From Bradyrhizobium nivariense (GTDB lineage Bacteria; Pseudomonadota; Alphaproteobacteria; Rhizobiales; Xanthobacteraceae), in assembly GCF_029846715.1 (NCBI RefSeq), contig NZ_JARVWW010000013.1:148504-212503 (forward strand): DNA of 64,000 nt, read 5' to 3'. The notes under the pieces were generated by a model. The model was given only the letters and a program-made list of their open reading frames with translations. It was not told the origin of the DNA and made no database searches. Of this stretch, positions 20,734-28,319 are shown piece by piece. Each line of letters begins with the position of its first letter. Position 1 is the stretch's first letter. Position numbers and translations under genes: made by a program.

Positions 20734-22872
20734 TCAGCTTTCCGGAACGAGGAAGATCGCGGCGAGCGGCGGAATGGTGAGGCGGAGCTCGCCATTGACG
20801 GCATGGACTTCGCCGATGTTGCCGACATTGCTGCCGCCGTAATGGGCGGAGTCCGAGTTGAACACTTCCTTCCATTTGCCGCCGAAGGGTACGCGAACGC
20901 GGTAGTTGCGATAGACGTTGGGTGAGAAGTTGACGATCACCATGCACCGGGCGTGCTCGTCAAATCCCTTGCGCAGCCAGGCGAACACGTTGCGATTGGC
21001 GTCGTTGGTGACCAGCCATTCGAAACCGGCCTGGTCGCAGTCCATCTGGTGCAGAGCGGGCACCGCGCGATAGAGCCGGTTGAGGTCGCGGATCAGCGCC
21101 TGGATGCCGGAATGGGTCTTGTACTCGAGCAGGTGCCAGTCGAGCGACTGGTCGTGATTCCATTCGCGGCTTTGCGCGATCTCGGCGCCCATGAACAGCA
21201 GCTTCTTGCCGGGATGGCCGAACATGAAGCTGTAATAGGTGCGCAAATTCGCAAAGCGCTGCCATTCGTCGCCGGGCATACGCCCCAGGATCGAGCGCTT
21301 GCCGTGTACGACCTCGTCATGCGACAGCGGCAGGATGAAATTTTCCGAGAAGGCGTAGTGCAGGCCGAACAGGATGTCGCCGTGATGATGCTTGCGGTGG
21401 ATCGGATCCTTGCTGATGTAGTTCAGCGTGTCGTGCATCCAGCCCATGTTCCACTTGTAGCCGAAGCCGAGCCCGCCGAATTCGACCGGACGCGAGACCT
21501 GCGGCCAGGCGGTGGACTCTTCGGCGGCCGTGGTCGCCTGCGGGAAGCGCGCGAACAGCTCGGTGTTGAAGCGGCGCAGGAACGCGATCGCCTCGATGTT
21601 CTCCCGGCCGCCATGCTGGTTCGGAATCCACGCGCCGGGCGGACGGCTGTAGTCGAGGTAGAGCATGGACGCGACCGCATCGACGCGGAGCCCGTCGATC
21701 GCGTAGCGTTCGAGCCAGAACAGCGCGTTCGACACCAGGAAGTTCGTCACTTCGGTGCGGCCGTAATTGTAGATCAGCGTGCCCCAATCGAGGTGACGGC
21801 CCTGGAGCGGGTTGGCGTGCTCGTACAGCGCTGTGCCGTCAAAACTGCCGAGCCCATGCGGATCGTCGGGGAAGTGGCCGGGCACCCAGTCGAGCAGCAC
21901 GCCGACGCCTTCGCGGTGGCAGGCATCGACCAGCGCTGCAAAATCCTCCGGCGTGCCGAAGCGGCTGGTCGGCCCGTAAAGGCCGGTGGGCTGATAGCCC
22001 CAGGAGCCGTCGAACGGATGCTCGCTGACGGGGAGGAATTCGAGATGGGTGAAGCCCATGTCGCGGGCATAGGCCGGCAGTTGCTCGGCCAGTTCGCGAT
22101 AGGTCAGCCATTCGTCGCCGTTCTTGCGTCGCCACGAACCGAGATGGACCTCGTAGATCGACATTGGCGCCGAGAGTGCGTTGATGCCGTCGGGCGCCGG
22201 GCGAGGTCGCGGCAGATGCGCCTCGTCGAACACGATGGAAGCGGTCTTCGGACGCACCTCGCTCGCAAACGCCATCGGGTCGGATTTCAGTGGCAGCAAG
22301 TGGCCGTGCGGCCCGATGATCTCGAACTTGTAGTGGTCGCCGGCCTTGGCGTGCGGGATGAACAACTCCCAATACCCGGCGCCGCGCACCCGCATGGGAT
22401 GGCGCCGCCCGTCCCAGAAGTTGAAGTCGCCGACTACTGACACGCGCCGCGCATTTGGCGCCAGCACCACAAAGCCGATGCCGTCGATGCCTTCGAGCCG
22501 CATCGGATGCGCGCCGAGCTTGTCGTAAAGGCGCTGGTGGGTGCCTTCGCCGAGCAGATAGAGATCGAAATCGGTCAGGATCGGCGGGAAGCGATAAGCG
22601 TCCTCGAATTCGACGACGTTGTTGCCGAACTTCGCGCGGAGCTGGTAGCGCTTCGAGCCGTTCGGCAGGGCGCCGATGAACAGGCCGGAATCATGGACGC
22701 GGTCGAGCTTCGCCACCTCGCCGTGCTCGCCCACCGCCTCGACATTGGAGGCTTCGGGCAGAAACGCGCGCACCACGCTTTTGCCGCCCTCGGGATGCAG
22801 CCCGAGATAGTGGAAGGGGTCGGAGTGGCGGCCCTCGATGATCGCATAGGCCTCGGCAGGGAGTTTAGGCAT
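20734..22872 (-). CDS. glgB: GlgB, 1,4-alpha-glucan branching enzyme
   Basis: GlgB forms the alpha-1,6 branches of glycogen-like glucan. The protein (712 aa) has two N-terminal beta-sandwich domains, with H-Y-L-G-L-H near the start, and a GH13 core. The core carries nucleophile D398 in L-R-V-D-A-V-A-S-M, the Glu in A-E-E-S-T-A-W-P, and the Asp in L-S-H-D-E-V-V-H-G-K. The ATG at 22872 gives the expected opening M-P-K-L-P-A-E-A-Y and overlaps the end of the treS-maltokinase gene by 8 bases. It probably branches the chains made or trimmed by the other operon products. Confidence 0.95.
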   Translation of the reverse strand: MPKLPAEAYAIIEGRHSDPFHYLGLHPEGGKSVVRAFLPEASNVEAVGEHGEVAKLDRVHDSGLFIGALPNGSKRYQLRAKFGNNVVEFEDAYRFPPILTDFDLYLLGEGTHQRLYDKLGAHPMRLEGIDGIGFVVLAPNARRVSVVGDFNFWDGRRHPMRVRGAGYWELFIPHAKAGDHYKFEIIGPHGHLLPLKSDPMAFASEVRPKTASIVFDEAHLPRPRPAPDGINALSAPMSIYEVHLGSWRRKNGDEWLTYRELAEQLPAYARDMGFTHLEFLPVSEHPFDGSWGYQPTGLYGPTSRFGTPEDFAALVDACHREGVGVLLDWVPGHFPDDPHGLGSFDGTALYEHANPLQGRHLDWGTLIYNYGRTEVTNFLVSNALFWLERYAIDGLRVDAVASMLYLDYSRPPGAWIPNQHGGRENIEAIAFLRRFNTELFARFPQATTAAEESTAWPQVSRPVEFGGLGFGYKWNMGWMHDTLNYISKDPIHRKHHHGDILFGLHYAFSENFILPLSHDEVVHGKRSILGRMPGDEWQRFANLRTYYSFMFGHPGKKLLFMGAEIAQSREWNHDQSLDWHLLEYKTHSGIQALIRDLNRLYRAVPALHQMDCDQAGFEWLVTNDANRNVFAWLRKGFDEHARCMVIVNFSPNVYRNYRVRVPFGGKWKEVFNSDSAHYGGSNVGNIGEVHAVNGELRLTIPPLAAIFLVPES

Positions 22873-25800
22873 GGGCTTCGCTCTCGGTACTGGACAGAAT
22901 GCGAAGCAGTCCGGACAGCGGCGCATGGAGCCCCTCAGGCCGGTGGGACAGCTCGTACTCTACTTCGTCGAACGCTTGATCAAGCAGGAAAAACCTTAAC
23001 AGGCCTGCCGCGCATTGCCGATCTTCCGGCCACAGCCGCCGATCGGTCATGGCTTCACGATAGGCGGTGAGGAACGTCGCGGTGGCGCGCTCGCGCCATT
23101 CGCCGAGCGCAGCCGCGAGCCGGTCCTGCTCGTCGGAGGCGCCCGTGAGCGCACGGTTGAGCGCCGCGTTAACCGAAAGATCAATCGAACGGATCAGGCC
23201 GGCGACGTCGCGCGCGGCAGGCAGCTTGCGCCGCTTGTCGGCCAGCGGCAAACGCGGATCTCCGTCGAAGTCGATGATGAAGATATCGTCCTTCACGATC
23301 AGCGTTTGCCCGAGGCGGAAGTCGCCATGATGACGGATGTTCAACCCGTCGATCCCGGAAGGCAATAGTGCATTCAGCCGGCCGGACAAGGATGCGCGCA
23401 CCGCGGCGAGCTGATCGATCAGCGGCCGGTCCGCCTCCCGCAGGCCGTCGCGCCTGTCGGCCAGCCGCTCGAAAACCCGCTCGGCACGTGCCTTGAGGTC
23501 GGATGTCCAGCGCTTGATGTGTACGGAGCCGATCGGCTCCGGCGCGAGATCGTCGGGCTTTGCGGCGGCCAGAGCCACATGCAGTTCGGCGAGCCGCCGG
23601 CCGATCTGCGCCATGAAGTGCAGATACGGCGCTTGCTCCTGGGTCTCGCCGGGCATCTCGCCCGGTGGCAGCACCCGCTGCTCGTCGATATAGCGGTCGA
23701 GATAGCCGGCCGTGACGGCCCAGCCGTCGCCCTGGTTCTCGACATAGGCGTGCAGCACGCCGAGCGCGCTGCGGCTGTCGCCTTCGACCAGCTCGACGCT
23801 GCCGAGCAGCGCCGGCGTGTTGGCGAAGCGGGCGATTTCAGTGAGGTAGGAGCCGATCTCGATCTCGGGATTGATGCCGCCTTCGAGCTGGCGATAGATC
23901 TTGGCGACGTACTGGTTGTCGACCAGCGCGGTGCTGTTCGATTGCTCGATCGCGCGGATGCGTTCGGGCTCCTTGATGGTGTAGTCGGCAAACCGGCTGG
24001 TTGCCTTGAACTCCAGCCGCAGATTGTTCTCTTCCACCGCCAGGTTCTGCGACAGATTGCGCAGGAACAGGCCGATGAAGATTTGCTCGGTTGCCACATC
24101 CAGCAGCGTCCCTTCGCGGGCACCCTGGCGCACGGCGGCGAGCGCCCTCGGGTTGAAGCGTTCGCGGTCGAAGCGCACCCACTCGATCTGCATCGGCAGC
24201 ACGTAGCGCGTGGTGACGTCACCCTGCGCCGCCTCGAAGAACGCGATCCAGGGCCTGTTGTCGCCGATGTCGCAGAACGGCACCGCCGAGGTCAGCGTGG
24301 GCTTGATGTGCTTTGGATTCTGCTCCGGATACCAGCGCGTGCGCGACAGGAATCCTGGCAGCACCTCGTGCTCGAACACGCCGCGCTCGCGCGCCAGCGA
24401 CACCCAGGTCGAGTTCACCGGCACCACCAGCGTCTCGAATTCCGGCACCGCGCGCGGTGTCACCGGCTCGGACTTGTCGCGCTCGGTGAGCTGGAACCAG
24501 TAGAAGCCATAGGGCCCCAGCGTGACCATGTAAGGCAGTTCGCCGATCGCCGGAAAACGCGTGCGGCCGAGCATCTCCTGCGGGATGCGGTCCGCCCATG
24601 GCGACAGATCGAGCTCGGTCGCCTGGGCCGCGCGCGACAAATTGGCGACGCAGAGGATCACCTCGTCGCGGTACTGCCGGACATAGGCCAGCACGGCGCG
24701 GTTGGCCGGGCGGATGAAGGTCATGGTGCCGCGGCCGAAGGCGAGCGTCGACTTGCGCACCGAGATCAGCCGTTTGGTGGCGCTGAGCAGAGAGGACAGG
24801 CTGCGCGACTGCGCTTCCACGTTCACCGATTCGTAGCCGTAGACCGGATCCATGATCAGCGGCGCGTAGAGGCGCGCCGGGTCGCAGCGCGAGAAGCCGC
24901 CGTTGCGGTCCGGGCTCCACTGCATCGGTGTGCGCACACCGTTGCGGTCGCCGAGATAGATGTTGTCGCCCATCCCGATCTCGTCGCCGTAATAGATGAT
25001 CGGCGTGCCGGGGAAGGACAGCAGCAGCGAGTTCATCAGCTCGATCTTGCGCCGGTCGTTGTCCATCAACGGCGCAAGGCGCCGGCGGATGCCGACATTG
25101 ATGCGCGCCCGCGGATCGTTGGCGTAGGTGGTCCAGAGATAGTCGCGCTCGACGTCGGTCACCATCTCCAGCGTCAGTTCGTCATGGTTGCGCAGGAACA
25201 GCGCCCATTGGCAGCTTGCCGGAATGTCCGGCGTCTGGCGCAGGATGTCGGTGATCGGGAAGCGGTCCTCCTGTGCGATCGCCATGTAGATGCGCGGCAT
25301 CAGAGGGAAGTGGTAGGCCATGTGGCACTCGTCGCCGCGGCCGAAATATTCCTGCACGTCCTCCGGCCATTGATTGGCCTCGGCCAGCAGCAGCTTGCCC
25401 TTGGAGTAGGAATCCAGCTCCTGGCGCAGGCGCTTGATGATCGCATGCGTCTCCGGGAGGTTCTCGTTCGAGGTGCCTTCGCGCTCGCAGAGATAGGGAA
25501 TGGCGTCCAGGCGGAAGCCGTCGACGCCGGCATCGAGCCAGCGCTTCATCACCTGGATGAGGGCGCTGACGACGCGCGGATTGTCGAAATTGAGGTCCGG
25601 CTGGTGCGAGAAGAAGCGGTGCCAGTAGAAGGCGCCGGCCTCGTGATCCCAGGTCCAGTTCGACTTTTCGGTGTCGGTGAAGATGATGCGGGTGCCCTGG
25701 TATTTCTGGTCGGTGTCGCTCCAGACATACCAGTTGCGGGCGCTCGAGCCCGGATGGCTACGGCGCGCGCGCTTGAACCAATTGTGCTGGTCCGAGGTGT

Positions 25801-26158
25801 GGTTGACGACGAGCTCGGTGATGACGCGCAATCCGCGCTTCTGCGCTTCCTGGATGAAGCGCTTGAAATCCTTCATTGTCCCGAAATCGGGATTGACCGC
25901 GCCGTAGTCGGCGATGTCGTAGCCGTCGTCGCGACCGGGCGAGGGATAGAACGGCAACAGCCACAGCGCGGTGACGCCGAGCTCCTGAAGATAAGCCAGC
26001 TTCTCGGTCAGTCCGGCGAAGTCGCCGATGCCGTCATGGTTGCTGTCGGCAAATGCCTTGACGTGGAGCTGGTAGATGATCGCGTCCTTGTACCAGAGCT
26101 CATCCACGATCTCGGCAGCCTCGGCTTTCTTGGTGTCGACGGAAGGCAATACGTTCAT
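22865..26158 (-). CDS. treS: TreS-Mak fusion: trehalose synthase with maltokinase
   Basis: The N-terminal half (about residues 1-560) is a GH13 trehalose synthase that interconverts maltose and trehalose. Its catalytic residues D218 (F-R-L-D-A), E260 (L-A-E-A-N-Q-W) and D326 (N-H-D-E-L-T) are intact. The C-terminal half (about 580-1097) is a maltokinase, with H-H-G-D-F-R-L-G-Q and I-D-F-D-G-D-P as in aminoglycoside-phosphotransferase-like kinases. It should make maltose-1-phosphate. Fused TreS-Mak is known in several proteobacteria. I start at the ATG at 26158, 11 bases after the glgE-like stop. Confidence 0.93.
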   Translation of the reverse strand: MNVLPSVDTKKAEAAEIVDELWYKDAIIYQLHVKAFADSNHDGIGDFAGLTEKLAYLQELGVTALWLLPFYPSPGRDDGYDIADYGAVNPDFGTMKDFKRFIQEAQKRGLRVITELVVNHTSDQHNWFKRARRSHPGSSARNWYVWSDTDQKYQGTRIIFTDTEKSNWTWDHEAGAFYWHRFFSHQPDLNFDNPRVVSALIQVMKRWLDAGVDGFRLDAIPYLCEREGTSNENLPETHAIIKRLRQELDSYSKGKLLLAEANQWPEDVQEYFGRGDECHMAYHFPLMPRIYMAIAQEDRFPITDILRQTPDIPASCQWALFLRNHDELTLEMVTDVERDYLWTTYANDPRARINVGIRRRLAPLMDNDRRKIELMNSLLLSFPGTPIIYYGDEIGMGDNIYLGDRNGVRTPMQWSPDRNGGFSRCDPARLYAPLIMDPVYGYESVNVEAQSRSLSSLLSATKRLISVRKSTLAFGRGTMTFIRPANRAVLAYVRQYRDEVILCVANLSRAAQATELDLSPWADRIPQEMLGRTRFPAIGELPYMVTLGPYGFYWFQLTERDKSEPVTPRAVPEFETLVVPVNSTWVSLARERGVFEHEVLPGFLSRTRWYPEQNPKHIKPTLTSAVPFCDIGDNRPWIAFFEAAQGDVTTRYVLPMQIEWVRFDRERFNPRALAAVRQGAREGTLLDVATEQIFIGLFLRNLSQNLAVEENNLRLEFKATSRFADYTIKEPERIRAIEQSNSTALVDNQYVAKIYRQLEGGINPEIEIGSYLTEIARFANTPALLGSVELVEGDSRSALGVLHAYVENQGDGWAVTAGYLDRYIDEQRVLPPGEMPGETQEQAPYLHFMAQIGRRLAELHVALAAAKPDDLAPEPIGSVHIKRWTSDLKARAERVFERLADRRDGLREADRPLIDQLAAVRASLSGRLNALLPSGIDGLNIRHHGDFRLGQTLIVKDDIFIIDFDGDPRLPLADKRRKLPAARDVAGLIRSIDLSVNAALNRALTGASDEQDRLAAALGEWRERATATFLTAYREAMTDRRLWPEDRQCAAGLLRFFLLDQAFDEVEYELSHRPEGLHAPLSGLLRILSSTESEAHA

Positions 26159-26169
26159 GGCGTGCGCCT

Positions 26170-28116
26170 TTACGCCAGGCAGCGGAACAGCAGCGCCGGA
26201 TCGCGGTCGGGATCGATACGCAACCTGATCCCGCCCCATTCGATGCGGGACTGTTCGCCGGTGAGGAGGTTTTCGAGTGCCGACACATGGTGTCGGTGCC
26301 CGCCGGCGTCAACCGTGACGTCGCCGAGCGGCAGCCAGAATTCGCGCACGTGGCGCGACAGCGCAATCAGGACCACGACGATGTTGGCCGGGTCGGTCGC
26401 CTCCTTCACGAAGGCGATCGTCTCGCCGTCCTCGATGCCGAGGAAGCGCAGATTCGCCGTCTGCTGAAGGGCTACGTTTTCGTTGCGGATGCGATTGAGC
26501 TCCGTGATGTAGGACTTGATATTGCCGGGCTTGTCCCAGTCGCGCTGCTTGATCTGGTATTTCTCGGAATCGAGATATTCCTCGCGGCCGGGAATTGCGT
26601 CGTGCTCCAGCAACTCGAACCCGCTGTAGACACCGTAATTGCCGGACAATGTCGCGGCCAGCGCGACGCGCGATTTGAACTCCCAGATCTCGCCGCCCTG
26701 GAGCTGATAGGGCAGCAGGTCGGGCGTGCTCACGAACAGGTTCGGCCGATAGAAGTCACGTTCGGGATAACGCGTCAGCTCGCCGAGATATTGCTCCAGC
26801 TCCCACTTCGCGGTGCGCCACGGAAAATAGCTGAAGGATTGCGCAAAGCCGAGCTTGGCGAGGCCCGTCATCAGCTTTGGCCGCGCAAAGGTCTTGGAGA
26901 ACAGGATCACTTCGGGATGCCGGCGGCGGATGTCGCGGATCAGCCACTCCCAGAAAGCGAGCGGCGCGGTGTCGTGATTGTCGATGGCGAAGATGGTGAC
27001 GCCGTGGTCGATCCAGAACAGCATGGCATCGCGAAACGCGTTCCACAGTCCGGCCCGGTCGACGGACGTGAAATCGGGGATGACGATATCGGAATAGGGC
27101 CCGTCCGCCGTCCGTACCGAGCGGTCCGGCCGCCATCTGAACCACTCCGGATGCTGCGTCAGCCACGGGTGGTCCGGCGAGCATTGCACGGCGAAGTCGA
27201 GCGCGAGCTCGAGGCCGTATTCCAGGCAAGTCGCGACCAGCGCGCGGAAATCCTCGATCGTGCCGAGTTCCGGATGCAGCGCATCGTGGCCGCCCTCAGT
27301 GGCGCCGATCGCATAAGGCGAGCCGGGATCGCCTTCGGTCGCTACCGGCGCGTTGTTGCGGCCCTTGCGGCGGGTGCGGCCAATGGGGTGGATCGGCGTG
27401 AAGTAGAGCACGTCAAAGCCCATCGCGGCAATGTCGGGTACGCGCGCGATGCAGTCGCGGAGCGTGCCGTGCCGGCCTGGGATCCGGCTCTGGCTGCGCG
27501 GCATCATCTGATACCAGGCGCCAAAGCGCGCCTTGTCGCGGTCGACGATAAGCGGGAAGGGCGCCGAGCGAGTGAGATCAGGCCGCGACTGGCTCTCGGC
27601 CATGGCTTCGCCAAGCTCGGTTGCAAGCAGCGGGGCGACGTCGCCGGTCTGAAGATAGTCCTCGCATTGCCTGACGATCACAGCCGCGGCGTCCTGCTGC
27701 GCGCCATGCGCCTTGGTCAGGAGACCGGCACCCTCGATCGCATCGAGGCTGACATCCGCACCAGTGCGCTGCTTGCGCGCAACCCCATGCGACCACGTCG
27801 CAAACTCGTCGGTCCAGGCTTCGATCGCATAGACATATTGGCCGGGCTCGACGGGTGTGAACGCGCCGGACCAGCGGTCATTGCCGTGAGGGATCATCGG
27901 CTCGCTCCGCCATTCGCGGTCCTGCTCTTGTCGCCAGATCAGCGCTGCGCCGATCACGGCGTCGCCGTCGCGGTAGATGTCGGCCCAGACCTCGACCCGT
28001 TCGCGCGCGATCCGCTTCACGGGGAAGCGGCCGCCGTCGATCAAGGGATAAACGTCTTCGATGAGGAAAGCGCTGCCAGCTGCTGCACTCTCGACAGTTT
28101 GAATTGTCTTGTTCAC
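26170..28116 (-). CDS. GlgE-like GH13 protein with altered catalytic residues
   Basis: Over its full 648 residues this follows GlgE, the maltosyltransferase that extends alpha-glucan from maltose-1-phosphate: N-terminal beta domain, L-D-F-A-V-Q-C-S-P-D-H-P-W, F-W-E-W-L-I, S-T-P-D-L-L, E-E-Y-L-D-S-E-K-Y. The active site is not normal. Canonical F-R-V-D-N-P-H-T-K-P reads F-A-I-D-N-H-D-T-A-P here, so the GH13 Arg is Ala377, although nucleophile Asp379 is kept. The general-acid Glu 29 residues later (L-A-E-A-F-T-R-P) is Lys408 (F-S-K-T-F-A-R-P). The third Asp (about 466) is kept. Maltosyltransferase activity is doubtful. The start is GTG at 28116; it is the first gene of the operon. Confidence 0.8.
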   Translation of the reverse strand: MNKTIQTVESAAAGSAFLIEDVYPLIDGGRFPVKRIARERVEVWADIYRDGDAVIGAALIWRQEQDREWRSEPMIPHGNDRWSGAFTPVEPGQYVYAIEAWTDEFATWSHGVARKQRTGADVSLDAIEGAGLLTKAHGAQQDAAAVIVRQCEDYLQTGDVAPLLATELGEAMAESQSRPDLTRSAPFPLIVDRDKARFGAWYQMMPRSQSRIPGRHGTLRDCIARVPDIAAMGFDVLYFTPIHPIGRTRRKGRNNAPVATEGDPGSPYAIGATEGGHDALHPELGTIEDFRALVATCLEYGLELALDFAVQCSPDHPWLTQHPEWFRWRPDRSVRTADGPYSDIVIPDFTSVDRAGLWNAFRDAMLFWIDHGVTIFAIDNHDTAPLAFWEWLIRDIRRRHPEVILFSKTFARPKLMTGLAKLGFAQSFSYFPWRTAKWELEQYLGELTRYPERDFYRPNLFVSTPDLLPYQLQGGEIWEFKSRVALAATLSGNYGVYSGFELLEHDAIPGREEYLDSEKYQIKQRDWDKPGNIKSYITELNRIRNENVALQQTANLRFLGIEDGETIAFVKEATDPANIVVVLIALSRHVREFWLPLGDVTVDAGGHRHHVSALENLLTGEQSRIEWGGIRLRIDPDRDPALLFRCLA

Positions 28117-28186
28117 GGTGATGCCATTGACAAGAAAGCAGGAGCCCGTTTCCCTATCGGGAACCTACGCTTGATACCTATATAGA

Positions 28187-28211
28187 AAGCCGCTTGTGTG
28201 TCATTGGTTCC
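28187..28211 (-). promoter_or_regulatory. Possible EcfG-type promoter for the glgE-treS-glgB-glgX-treZ-treY operon
   Basis: On the minus strand GGAAC (28211-28207) is followed after 18 bases by TT at 28188-28187, the looser RpoE2 pattern GGAAC-N18-19-TT. The bases before TT are GC instead of CG. The element lies about 70 bases before the GTG of the GlgE-like gene. Its GGAAC forms a palindrome with the GGAAC that serves malQ. Confidence 0.4.
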
Positions 28212-28215
28212 CTTG

Positions 28216-28241
28216 GGAACGGCAGGCGCGGTTTGCGACTT
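28216..28241 (+). promoter_or_regulatory. Possible EcfG-type promoter for malQ
   Basis: GGAAC at 28216-28220 and TT at 28240-28241 are 19 bases apart, again fitting the loose GGAAC-N18-19-TT pattern with a weak -10 (ACTT). It points to malQ, whose ATG is about 80 bases downstream. Confidence 0.35.
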
Positions 28242-28319
28242 AACCCCGACTAACCTCTTCCGCGACCTGGTTAAAATCGATGCCCCCGGCCAAAGAATGG
28301 CCTGCAAGCTGCGTGCCGA

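Noticed and set aside
23519..26467. Long + strand frame (about 980 codons) opposite treS
   Set aside because: It is antisense to the treS-maltokinase gene, has low-complexity His/Arg/Ala-rich composition and no domain motif. It is an open mirror frame caused by high GC.
28113..28307. 64-codon minus frame whose stop overlaps the GTG of the GlgE-like gene
   Set aside because: The GTGA overlap could mean a coupled leader peptide, but the frame runs over the proposed promoters and has no ribosome site or recognisable features.
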